Assembly: GCA_964539825.1 (NCBI GenBank) | Contig: CAZIKF010000050.1 | Span: 1 to 30,932, forward strand | Length of the DNA: 30,932 nt | DNA from: CAZIKF01 sp964539825 | GTDB taxonomy: Bacteria > Muiribacteriota > UBA6191 | Direction of reading: 5' to 3' | Part shown: positions 1-9,000 of the stretch, in pieces | How positions within the stretch are numbered: the stretch's first letter is position 1 | Layout: each line of letters starts with the position of its first letter | The notes under the pieces: model-generated | Told to the model about the DNA's origin: nothing | Database searches by the model: none | The model's input: the letters and a program-made list of their open reading frames with translations, nothing else | Translations under genes and position numbers: made by a program

Positions 1-7
1 AAAGACC

Positions 8-173
8 GATGAGTCGAGGGCCGAAGTTTTGGGTGCTGTAGAGTGTTCAGGGGCGAACATGGTGGTGATTCGTGACGAAGGGCGATGCCAAAGCATCGTT
101 CAAGGAGGGAACCGCCAGCAGGTGAAGTCCATGGATGCTCTACAGCGCCCAAAACTTCGGTTCTCGGCTCATC
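8..173 (+). repeat. Long imperfect inverted repeat, possible structured RNA or MITE-like element
   Basis: Arms of 36 nt at 8-43 and 138-173 are complementary except at four positions. All four are G-U wobbles if the plus strand is transcribed, but A-C mismatches if the minus strand is, so the structure looks selected on the plus strand. The 94-nt interior holds further stems: 44-48/55-59, 61-66/111-116 and a perfect 6-bp stem with a CAAA loop at 83-98. No credible coding sequence lies in 1-171. The right arm overlaps the last bases of the porin gene, including its stop codon. I see no target-site duplication and no match to an RNA family I know (not SRP RNA, 6S RNA or a riboswitch core). It could be an ncRNA, the 3' structure of a transcript entering from the left, or a miniature inverted-repeat element. 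Confidence 0.6.
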
Positions 174-1863
174 AAAAAGCCGTGGCGACTCCAAAGACCA
201 GACCATTTTGGTCCTTCTCAAGGGCGGGATTATTAGCGTTTAGAGTTTCTGTGTGGTGTTCAATTCGATAAACCGTGCGTTTGTCCGGCCTATAGGTTAC
301 CCCGATGACTTGCTCGGTAACATCACCCTCATTATCTTTTAATTTATGGGTATCCACCTCACCAATGCGAACTACACCCCTATAGCGATCATCGAGCCAG
401 GGAAGGGGAGTTTCCACCTGTGTGAACCAGCCTTCAAATTGGTATTCGGCCTTGGTGGGATCAACCAATTCATCGAAGGGATCAGCACCAGCATCTCCAA
501 CCGCGTATTCTCCAAACCATCGAATTTTGTTTTTGAATGTCCTCTCCCAATCAAAACCGGTCATACTAAGAACTCGTTTCCCATCGTAGACCGGGGCGGC
601 CAGGGAGGTTAAACCCTCCAGGTACCGTCCGACATCTGCCTCATAAAAGGAGTAGCCAAGACGCAATCCATCTGATACATCGAGCCCGATGTGACCTGCT
701 ATAGCTTTGTCATCATTGTCTGTTTCCAAATCCCCAATACCATCTCGTTTTAAGCCTTTTATACCTACCTTGTCGGCAAGTGTGGCGTTGCTATCTGAAA
801 GGCCGTTCATGGCAAGGAACTGGTATTGGTAGGGTCTCGAAAAGAAGACTCCGGCACCTACAAGTCCAATTCCCGCGTCAAACCAGACCGTGGGAACTAT
901 GAACTCGTTAAAGGCTGGTTTATGGGAAAGCTGGCGAAGGGGAGAGTCATAGAAAGCATTGTAGTTTCCAAAGGGAACCAGCATGACTCCCGCTCTAAAC
1001 GCATGATTGGGTTTCCAAAAGTAGTCTAGATATGCTTCCGGTACTTTAAACTCTCGATCCCCGGGGCGAAACTCGACCCGTGAATGAAAGTCCAATTTCT
1101 GTCCTATGGGAGCATCTAAATCTAAAACCATTCTGGAATTATCAAATCTCCCGAGATCTACAAAAACTGACTTACAATCTCGATTCACATCAAGTCTCAG
1201 ACTTTGACAAAAATCTTCATCCTGCTGAGATGTTAAAAATGCCTGTCCCTGGAATTTCCTGCGATTGTATTCAAATTCAAAGAATCCTGAGAGCTGAAGT
1301 GGGGCATACCAATTTCTTACTGAGGTTTTACGCAGCTGCTCAAAGCGATTTTCAAGATTTTCATAGTCGGAGTGCAGGGTGCGGACCTGGTTTTCAACTC
1401 GAAGATCAAGTTCTTGTACAGCATCGTACTTTCTCTGACGACCTACTTTCTTTGATCCGCCGTAGTCTTCCCCAAATGGATTTCCTATGATTCCGCTGGG
1501 AGCGGGGGGCGGAGCAACCGCTGGAGAAATGGCTCCTGAATCTCTTAATTCAGTTACGATTCCCTGCAATCTACTCATCACGCTTTGAGTAGAAGAGGCT
1601 GAAGAATCTATAACATTCTGGGGAGATGCTCCAGAGAGTAGCAGACGGGTTCTGGCCAGTTCTCGCGCTAGTTCCTTATCGGTCTTTCCACTCTTGGTAG
1701 TTTCACGAATCAATTCCTGGGATACGTTTTCCAATCTTTGGAGTACGCGGTAGCTACCAATTTTGTCGAGCTTCTTCTGTACCTCAGAATAAGAGACAGC
1801 AAAGATCTCGGGGCCCATTAGAAGGGCAAGAAGGGTGAGTCGAGTCAGACCCGGCAGCGGCAT
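172..1863 (-). CDS. Outer-membrane beta-barrel porin, OprP/OprO-like
   Basis: 563 residues. The N-terminal hydrophobic stretch (about residues 5-23) looks like a Sec signal peptide. Residues about 25-185 are helical and hydrophilic, with a Pro/Ala-rich linker near 115-125 and a probable coiled coil at 150-185. The rest alternates short amphipathic strands and ends in Ala-Phe, the usual C-terminal aromatic of outer-membrane barrels. Segments such as PEAYLDYFW and FRAGVMLVPFGNYN resemble the phosphate-selective porin (OprO/OprP) fold family. Substrate is not predictable. It lies beside the TolC-like gene but is divergent from it, with about 425 bp between. Two stop codons in tandem (TGA TGA) end the frame, next to the inverted repeat at 8-173. 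The start is the first Met of the signal peptide; the Shine-Dalgarno is weak (AGAGA). Confidence 0.7.
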   Translation of the reverse strand: MPLPGLTRLTLLALLMGPEIFAVSYSEVQKKLDKIGSYRVLQRLENVSQELIRETTKSGKTDKELARELARTRLLLSGASPQNVIDSSASSTQSVMSRLQGIVTELRDSGAISPAVAPPPAPSGIIGNPFGEDYGGSKKVGRQRKYDAVQELDLRVENQVRTLHSDYENLENRFEQLRKTSVRNWYAPLQLSGFFEFEYNRRKFQGQAFLTSQQDEDFCQSLRLDVNRDCKSVFVDLGRFDNSRMVLDLDAPIGQKLDFHSRVEFRPGDREFKVPEAYLDYFWKPNHAFRAGVMLVPFGNYNAFYDSPLRQLSHKPAFNEFIVPTVWFDAGIGLVGAGVFFSRPYQYQFLAMNGLSDSNATLADKVGIKGLKRDGIGDLETDNDDKAIAGHIGLDVSDGLRLGYSFYEADVGRYLEGLTSLAAPVYDGKRVLSMTGFDWERTFKNKIRWFGEYAVGDAGADPFDELVDPTKAEYQFEGWFTQVETPLPWLDDRYRGVVRIGEVDTHKLKDNEGDVTEQVIGVTYRPDKRTVYRIEHHTETLNANNPALEKDQNGLVFGVATAF

Positions 1864-2231
1864 TTTCTCTTTTACGTTACAACGTTAAGGGTTTCGGTTT
1901 GAAAACCCATCATTTCTCCAAATTTGATTCTTCATAACGGAAATAGGCGAATATCGCTAATAATCCGCAATCCAGCTCCAATAGAGCTAGCGTGCACGTC
2001 ATAGTTTTCGGAGTTGGTACTTTGTTTCTTGATGAAATGAAAGCGATAAAGTGTAATTTGGCGGGTTTTCTACACCTTCAGAAGGACAGACAGGCCCAAA
2101 TCTTTTAGATTTGTGAGAATTCCCGGCTAAACCAGGAATCTGTTGATTTCCCGGTTCCCTGGCGATGCCCTTACTCTGGTCAAAACCCTACAAGCGCCAG
2201 GGTGTTTGCAATTCGGTATAAAGAGCAAAAT
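1864..2231. other. Divergent intergenic region with several short palindromes
   Basis: Non-coding gap between the porin (minus) and the TolC-like gene (plus). It holds short perfect inverted repeats at 1947-1957 (4-bp stem), 1974-1988 (5-bp stem), 2097-2113 (CAAATCT / AGATTTG) and 2157-2164 with 2195-2202 (CCCTGGCG / CGCCAGGG). None has a terminal T-run, so none looks like an intrinsic terminator. I see no small gene with a ribosome binding site. A convincing promoter for the porin was not found. Confidence 0.35.
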
Positions 2232-2260
2232 AGGACAAATTCTGTTATTATCAGTATAGT
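2232..2260 (+). promoter_or_regulatory. Candidate sigma-70 promoter of the TolC-like gene
   Basis: A -35-like AGGACA (2232-2237) and a -10 TATAGT (2255-2260) are separated by 17 bp. This predicts transcription from about 2267, giving a leader of about 20 nt before the GTG start at 2289 and including its Shine-Dalgarno. The -35 matches the consensus at four of six positions. Confidence 0.4.
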
Positions 2261-2288
2261 TTTGTCTATCTTTCGTCTGGAGGCCAAT

Positions 2289-3539
2289 GTGTTGAAGCAG
2301 TTTCTGACTCTCGGTCTCTGTATATTTGTAAGTACAATTCAGGGTGTAGAACTTGCTGAACTACAGGGCAGTCTTCTCACTCAGCATCCGTTGTTCTTAT
2401 CTTCCAATAAGCGAGCAGCCGCATATCTCGAATCCGCTCGAGTGGTTTCCGCCCTGCCGGACCCAGAGGTAAAAATAGGACTTTCTCCTGCTGAATTGGT
2501 AACCAGAAATGGCCCCATTCAGTCGCGACTGGGCTTCTTTCAAAGGATTCCTAATCCAGTCCAGCGGCGTTGGAAGCGAAAAGATATGGAATCCCGCGCA
2601 AGCATTGAAAGTGCCAGAGAGAACCAACTTCGCTATCAATTCATCCGTGAATTGAAAGAATCTTTCTTTGAGTATTGGTACCTCAGTAAAAGCCTGATCA
2701 TCGTAGAGGAAAACCTGGAACTATCACGCAATTGGACTGATCTTATCAAGACCCATTACAGTTTCCATAACTATCTCTACCCAACCTTACTTAGTCTTCA
2801 GGTTGAAACTCTCAAGCTAGAAGATCAGGTCAAATCCCTTGAGAGCCGCAGGACTATACTCTCCGATCAGATCCAAACACTCGCCTGGCTGCCTGGAGAT
2901 GAAGTCTTACCCTGGCCTACCTGGAACCGAGATGTAGAAGAACCCCCGCAACTAGAGGAGTTGGATATTTCCCGAAATCCTGAATTGCTGGTTCTTGAGT
3001 CGAAAATCGATAGCGGCCAAGCCCACATTCACCTGGCTAAGTCCGAAGACAATCTTTCTTACCAGCTAGGAGTGGAATGGACCCGTATTGGGTCTGAGAG
3101 TTTCGGTTCCGATCCCGGAAAGGATGCCTTAATGCTCTCAGCAGGAGTGCAGATTCCCCTACAAAGGAAGGCCGCCCGTGCCAAAGTTCGCTCCTCTGAA
3201 CTTAGAAAGCAGGCACTCGCCCATGAGCGAGATGCCCTTCATAGGACCTTGATGACGAAGCAACAGGAGTACATGGTTACCCTGGTAGACAACATCCGTG
3301 AAATCCTGCTTATCGAAACCAAGCTTTTGCCGAGGGTGGGGGAGGCCATGACCTCGTTAAAAGGCACTTACCAGACAGGAGATATCGACTACTTCTCGTT
3401 ACTTGAAAATCTAAGACTCTCCCTGAATTTGAATCTCTCCCTGGCGAAGCATCAGAAGAGCTATTGGCAAACCCTCGCCAGACTTGAAGAACTCTGTGGA
3501 ACCTCCCTGTTTGAGGAAACCGCTGATCTCACGCCTTGA
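2289..3539 (+). CDS. TolC/CusC-like outer-membrane efflux protein
   Basis: Probable outer-membrane channel partner of the CusBA-type pump encoded next door. I place the start at GTG 2289 because GGAGG lies 5 nt upstream and the protein then begins directly with a signal peptide (MLKQFLTLGLCIF). An upstream in-frame ATG at 2202 would add 29 residues without a ribosome site. The 416-residue product is helix-rich with two repeated long-helix halves, as in the OEP (TolC) family: residues about 85-190 and 285-395. It is somewhat short for the family. The conserved pattern ending in a late GDIDYFSLLENL helix is typical of metal-efflux OEPs. It converges with the response-regulator gene and the two stop regions overlap by 11 bp (3529-3539). 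It has its own promoter rather than the sigma-54 signals of the pump operon. Confidence 0.75.
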   Translation: MLKQFLTLGLCIFVSTIQGVELAELQGSLLTQHPLFLSSNKRAAAYLESARVVSALPDPEVKIGLSPAELVTRNGPIQSRLGFFQRIPNPVQRRWKRKDMESRASIESARENQLRYQFIRELKESFFEYWYLSKSLIIVEENLELSRNWTDLIKTHYSFHNYLYPTLLSLQVETLKLEDQVKSLESRRTILSDQIQTLAWLPGDEVLPWPTWNRDVEEPPQLEELDISRNPELLVLESKIDSGQAHIHLAKSEDNLSYQLGVEWTRIGSESFGSDPGKDALMLSAGVQIPLQRKAARAKVRSSELRKQALAHERDALHRTLMTKQQEYMVTLVDNIREILLIETKLLPRVGEAMTSLKGTYQTGDIDYFSLLENLRLSLNLNLSLAKHQKSYWQTLARLEELCGTSLFEETADLTP

Positions 3540-4899
3540 GATATGGGGCAGGAGAGTTCTGGCTACTGGCTTCTGATGCTTTCATTTTCTTATCGAGCTT
3601 TCTGAGACGATGGATCACCTGCTGTCTACTCATTCCTAACAGGGCACCGGCGTGGGTACGATTTTGAGCGCAGCGCTCCAATGCCTGGGTCAGCAGATCG
3701 TCAATGAGACCTTCGATATTGATTCCCTCCTGCGGGAGTTGAAACTCTGAAACAGGACGATACTCGCCAAAGAGTGACTCCATCGCTTTGAGCTGTTGGG
3801 CTGTGATCAACGTGACCCCTTCAGAGAAAATAGAGAGTCGCGAGCAATAGTTTCTCAACTCCCGCAGGTTTCCAGGCCACGATTTGGATCGAAGGTATTG
3901 AAGGGCTGAATCCTTGAAGTCATAGTCAGGTAAAAAAAGCGCCAGATAGTCTGGGAGCTGTGCAAAGCTGAGTCTAAGAGGCGGAAGCTCGATGGGAATC
4001 GTATTGAGACGATAGTAAAGATCTTCACGAAAACAACCCTGGTGTACTAGCTCCTCAAGATTTCGGTGGGTAGCGGAAAATACTCTGGCTTTAAACTGAA
4101 GATCTATATTCTCTCCTAGCCTCCGGAAACTCTTCTCTTCCAGAACTCTAAGTAACTTAACTTGAACACCTGGCGGCATATCTCCAATTTCATCCAGAAA
4201 TAAAATCCCCTCGCCCACCTCTTCCAATAATCCTGCTTTACTGGCCTCTGCACCTGTGAATGCTCCCCTGGCATGACCAAAAATCTCCGACTCCATCAAG
4301 GTTTCGGGAATGGCCGAACAATTCAGGGCCAGAAAGGGTTCAGCATTGCGATTCGAGCGCTCATGCAAATGACGGGCAACATATTCCTTTCCCGAGCCCG
4401 TTTCCCCCAGGATTAAAACAGGCTCATCGCTGGAGGCAGCAATATGGACAATTTTCTTAAGTCGCTCGTCTTGTGGTTTCACGAAGGATCGAGTCGCTTC
4501 ACTAACGAGTCGACTTTTGAGTCGGCGATTCTCGCTCACCAGTTTCTTATTTTGAAACGCCAATTCAAGAGTATGAAGTAGCTTCTCACGATCAAAGGGT
4601 TTGGTGAGGTAATCGTAGGCTCCCAGTTTGATCGCCTGTACAGCAAGGTCCACTTTTTCATACGCGGTCAAAATGACCACAGGACAGGGAGGCTTCCCCT
4701 CCCATTCCTCAAGAACCTGAAGACCGGTCTTCTCGGGCATATTGAGATCCAGGACGCAGATCTCGTAATTCTTTTGTCTTAGTGCCCTTAGACACGCTTT
4801 CCCGGTATGAACCAAATCAGCCTCATGACCCCTGTCTTGCAAATTCAGTTGAATCACTCTACTCAGGGCAAGATCATCATCCGCTACCAGAATTTTCAC
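3529..4899 (-). CDS. NtrC-family sigma-54-dependent response regulator of the copper operon
   Basis: Activates sigma-54 promoters when phosphorylated. From the GTG at 4899 the product is 456 residues and starts MKILVADDD, a canonical receiver N-terminus. An AAGGAG lies just upstream within the end of the kinase gene. A longer frame exists but adds 15 residues without support. Receiver domain 1-120 has acidic D7-D9, phospho-acceptor D51 and the late Lys in LTKPF. The AAA+ domain has Walker A GETGSGKE, the sigma-54-contacting GAFTGA loop and Walker B GILFLDEIGD. The C-terminus is a Fis-type helix-turn-helix (NRTHAGALLGMSRQQVIHRL). It is the fourth gene of the adaptor-pump-kinase-regulator operon, one base after the kinase. 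The organisation parallels zinc-responsive ZraSR, but the neighbours argue for copper or silver. Confidence 0.93.
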   Translation of the reverse strand: MKILVADDDLALSRVIQLNLQDRGHEADLVHTGKACLRALRQKNYEICVLDLNMPEKTGLQVLEEWEGKPPCPVVILTAYEKVDLAVQAIKLGAYDYLTKPFDREKLLHTLELAFQNKKLVSENRRLKSRLVSEATRSFVKPQDERLKKIVHIAASSDEPVLILGETGSGKEYVARHLHERSNRNAEPFLALNCSAIPETLMESEIFGHARGAFTGAEASKAGLLEEVGEGILFLDEIGDMPPGVQVKLLRVLEEKSFRRLGENIDLQFKARVFSATHRNLEELVHQGCFREDLYYRLNTIPIELPPLRLSFAQLPDYLALFLPDYDFKDSALQYLRSKSWPGNLRELRNYCSRLSIFSEGVTLITAQQLKAMESLFGEYRPVSEFQLPQEGINIEGLIDDLLTQALERCAQNRTHAGALLGMSRQQVIHRLRKLDKKMKASEASSQNSPAPYLKA

Positions 4900-4900
4900 G

Positions 4901-6028
4901 TCAAACTCCTTCCCCTCCAATGGCAAGATCGTGCTTTGAGCCATCGATCTTGCGCCAGATGGCGGGAAAACTAATTTTAAACACAGTGGGATTGGAGGCT
5001 TTCTTCAAGCTCAAGTTTCCGCCCAATCGATCCATGAGCTGGGAGGAAATAGAAAGTCCCAAACCTGTCCCCTCCTTACGGGTGGTGAAGAAAAAGTCAA
5101 AAATGGCTTCGCGGCTCTCCTCAGCTACCCCGTCCCCATCATCGGACACTTCAATTTCAAATTGGGACTGAACCCCGCAAAGCTTGATGTGAACAAGGCT
5201 CCGTGCTGCTTCTTGAGAATTCAAAATCAGATTGATCAACACCTGTTGTAGAATTCCTCCCGGACCACGATAAATACAGGGTCTTTGCTGGGTTTCCATC
5301 TCAAGTCTGAGTCCTCTTTTTTTACAAGGTCCCTCCATGAGTTCACGCAGTTGATGTAGCAATTCCACGAGGTCGATTTCGGAGGTCTCTTCGTTGTCTT
5401 CCTGATGAAGTTTTAGAAACCGATCCAGAATGTTTTGGATTCTAAGAACTTCATTGGTTGCGATGCTCTTAAGCTCTTCATCGCGCGCCTCCTTGGAGCT
5501 TTCAAAAAGCATTTCCAAAATTCCCTTCAAAGATGCCAAAGGATTTCGTATTTCATGGGAAATGCCCGCTCCCAATAATGCCATGGCCTGAAGTTTTTCA
5601 TGGCGATTGAGAGAACGTTTTGCCTGTAAAAGTGTTTTTGTCTTTTCTTCGAGGTTTTGATGGGCATCTTCGAGATTCCCTCGCAAGGTTCTCTGATAGT
5701 CCGCCGAAAGTCCTACAATTAGGGCAATGACCTGATACATTGCAATCTCCAGCGTTTTATCCGCATTCTCATAGAAATAATTCGCTCCCCAATCAAAATG
5801 CAAATGGGGGAAATAAAGGATCGTACATACAATGGAACACAGCAATCCTCCGCGCACTCCGAACCGGATTGCACCCATGAGAATTGGCAGATAGTACAAC
5901 TTTCGAAAGAGGGCATGGAGTGGGATTTCATGAGTATGAGTACCGTAATGAAGCATGGATACAGCCACAATCAGAACGCTGATGGAGCCAACCCAAACAG
6001 CAGAACTCTGAAAGATGCGTTTGTTCAT
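4901..6028 (-). CDS. Membrane histidine kinase partnered with the NtrC-type regulator
   Basis: 375 residues. About 110 N-terminal residues form roughly four membrane segments with very short loops, including His-rich loops (H27, H31, H33, H38 and a later PHLHFDW). A coiled coil follows (about 115-145), then the dimerisation/phosphoacceptor motif GISHEIRNPL and an HATPase domain with N box NLILNSQEA, G1 DDGDGV and G2 GTGLGLSIS. There is no PAS domain and no large periplasmic sensor, so the signal is probably sensed within or close to the membrane; the His residues are candidate metal ligands (inference). The start overlaps the stop of the pump gene by 4 bp (ATGA), so the genes are translationally coupled. 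The predicted partner is the regulator immediately downstream. Confidence 0.9.
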   Translation of the reverse strand: MNKRIFQSSAVWVGSISVLIVAVSMLHYGTHTHEIPLHALFRKLYYLPILMGAIRFGVRGGLLCSIVCTILYFPHLHFDWGANYFYENADKTLEIAMYQVIALIVGLSADYQRTLRGNLEDAHQNLEEKTKTLLQAKRSLNRHEKLQAMALLGAGISHEIRNPLASLKGILEMLFESSKEARDEELKSIATNEVLRIQNILDRFLKLHQEDNEETSEIDLVELLHQLRELMEGPCKKRGLRLEMETQQRPCIYRGPGGILQQVLINLILNSQEAARSLVHIKLCGVQSQFEIEVSDDGDGVAEESREAIFDFFFTTRKEGTGLGLSISSQLMDRLGGNLSLKKASNPTVFKISFPAIWRKIDGSKHDLAIGGEGV

Positions 6029-9000
6029 TCAGCCTCCCTATTCTCTTCAAGATCCTCGGGAAGGTTGAAGCCATAGAACAGGTAATAGAGGATCGGTATC
6101 ATGAAAAGCGTAAAAAGGGCGATTATCATGCCGCCAAAAATTGGGACCGCCATGGGAATCATGATTTCCGCTCCCCGTCCATGACTGGTAAGAATTGGCA
6201 GCAGGGCCAAAATGGTGGTTGCGGAGGTCATCAGACAGGGTCGAACCCTTCGATGAGACGCCTTTAGGATTGCAACCCTGAGATTAGATCGAACAAGCCT
6301 TTTGAGACCCTCAACCTCCTGCTGTATAAAGGTACAGATCAAAACTCCATTGTCTGTGGCAATACCAAAGAGAGCCAGAAACCCCACCCAGACAGCCACA
6401 GAAAGGTAGATAGGGGTGACCTGAAACACGTCTCGCAAATGGTGCCCAAAAAGAGAGAAGTTCAAGAACCAATCCTGACCGTAGAGCCAGATCATGAGAA
6501 AACCCCCGCACCAGGCCAGAAAAACGGAACTAAAAATAATTGCGGTCACAACACCAGATTGAAATTGTAAACTAATCAGGAAAAAAATCAGGATCAGCGA
6601 TATCGGAATAATAATAGACAGCCGCTTTTTAGCCCTGACTTGATTTTGATAACTACCCGCGAATTTATAGGAGGTTCCCGGCGGTAGAACCAACTCACCT
6701 GTGCTTTTCTTCTGCTCAAAAAATCTTTGAACCTGGTCCACCACTTCTCCCTCTGAGAAGCCCGGGTCTTTATCAAAAAGAACATAACCAACAAGTTTGC
6801 TATCCTCCCCTTTTATAGCCTGGGGACCCTTACGATAGTGGAGTTTAGCCAGGAGACTCAGGGGCACTGCTGTTTTCCCACCCGGTGGGGAAATGAGAAG
6901 TTTCTCAAGGTCTTCGGGACTATCGCGGTAATCTTTAAGAAAACGAATGGTCAATGGAAATCGATTCCGCCCGTCGATAACTTCGGACAATTTCCCTCCT
7001 CCCACCCCCCATTCAATATGTCTTTGGGCTGCTTGCATCGTTATACCGTAGCGAGCTAGTGCTTCACGGTCCCATTCCACTTCAAGATAAGGTTTGCCAA
7101 CGATTCGCTCGGCGAAAACAGCACTCTCTTTCACCCCCGGTACTTCCTTAAGTAGTTTTTCAAGCTGCAAACCAAACTCTTCCATGACTCGTAGATCGTC
7201 CCCTAATACCTTAATCCCGATAGGGGCCCGCATACCGCTTTGCAGCATCACGATCCTTCCTTCGATGGGCTGGAGAAAGGGTGCCGAAGTAGTACCCGGC
7301 AGGTTGGTAACCTTGATGATCTCGTCCCAAATATCTTGAGGGCTTTTAATCTGAGTTCTCCAGTTACGGTAAGGGCGCCCTCCAGGATCTTCAATGAGAT
7401 GACCCTTCTCATTTCGTAAAAACTCGCCTTTGGCCTCACTGTAGGCAAAAGTCTTCTTCAAGCCTTCCCTATCAAGAAGATACTCTGGATAATATTGAAT
7501 GATGGTTTCGACCATGGACATGGGGGCCGGGTCCAACGCCGTCTCCGCACGACCCGCCTTTCCCACCGCCCACTGTACTTCAGGAATGGACGCTATTCTT
7601 CTGTCCAGGGTAGATAAGACCGAGAGCATCTCCTCTCCACCCGCATGCGGCATGGATGTGGGCATGTAGAGAAAGGAACCCTCCTTTAGTCGCGGCATAA
7701 ACTCACTGCCCAATCCTGGGAAACTGTGCATGAAGGCCGAGAAAGAACCGCTGCTTCGTATGAACTTGGGAAGAAAAGAAAAGGTTGCGGAGGCACCAAA
7801 CCAGGCTGTCAGACCCATGATACAGATCAGGGCGGGAATCAGCAGGGTGGTCAGGGGATAGGAAAAGCAAAGGAGCATCAGACGATCATAGATTTTTTGA
7901 AATGCTCCAAATGCCAGTAAAAGAGAAAATACGATGAAAACAACAAAAATCAGATTGTGCAGAAACCCGGCCTCCACTCCTAAGGGAGACCAACTTGAAG
8001 TCAGGCCAAGCAAGCAGAGCAGACCAATGGGAACGGAGAGAATCAGATTTATTTTCTTGAACCGGACAGACTGCAAAAAGCGACTTAGAGGGGGAAGTAA
8101 AAAGAGGGCAATCACAAGTGCTGCCAGAATAGACAGGGTCTTGGTGAAAGCCAGAGGACGAAAAAGCTTTCCCTCTGCACCGGTTAGAAAAAAAACCGGT
8201 AGAAAACTGATCAGGGTCGTAGAGGCGGCTACAAGAATGGGCGCATTGACTTCAAAAACCGCTTTGAGAACCATTTCCACGGGACTGGCCTCAGGATTTT
8301 CTTGCAGATGTTTCTGGGCATTTTCCACCAGAACAATTCCCATGTCTCCCATGACTCCGATTGCTATAGCAATGCCTGAGAGAGCCACTACATTCGCCTC
8401 GATGCCAATCATTTTCATCCAAATGAATGTCAATAGAATGCCACATGGCAGGATCAATGCGAGTAAAAAAGAACTCCCGGCATGAAAGAGAAAGGCTAAA
8501 ATCACCAGGGAAGCGATGATGACCTCATCCTTAAGAGCGTGCCAGAGAGTCAGGATGGTTTCGACAATGACATCGGTGCGATCATAGTAGGCCACAATTT
8601 TGAGATGAACCTTACGTCCATCTTGAAGTGTTTTGGTGGGAAGAGAAGTGTTAACTGCGGGAAGCCGCGATCGAATATTCTCGAGAACCTGCATGGGATT
8701 TTCGCCAAAGCGGGCGACTACGATGCCTCCTACTGCTTCTTCTCCAGCATCGTCGAGAATTCCCCGCCTGAAGGCGGGAACCAGTTGGACATGGCCAAGG
8801 TGTTTGATGAGCAACGGTGTGCCCTGGCTGGACCGAACCACAACGTCTTCGAGATCCTGGGCCTTTTGAACAAACCCGAGTCCTCGAATGAGATACTCAA
8901 CCTTGTTGTACTCCATGGTTCTTGCGCCCACATCCAGGTTGGCTGCCTTGACCACCCTGGCTACATCCAACAGGGACACCTTGTAGAAAGCCAATTTTTG

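Noticed and set aside
5..25. Hammerhead-ribozyme-like string (CCGATGAG ... CCGAAG)
   Set aside because: The invariant CUGAUGA and GAAA core is not matched, and the bases are used in the long helix instead.
1..173. Integron attC site or retron msr-msd
   Set aside because: No integrase or reverse transcriptase is in the window, and the core-site sequences of attC are absent; the left flank cannot be seen.
2160..2175. Possible sigma-54 promoter (TGGCGAT-GCCC-TTACT) upstream of the TolC-like gene, with a half palindrome TGTTGATTT at 2141
   Set aside because: The -24 block is poor beyond TGGC, the -12 GC is AC, and the only palindrome half-site lies about 12 bp away rather than at enhancer distance. 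A sigma-70 site at 2232-2260 fits better.
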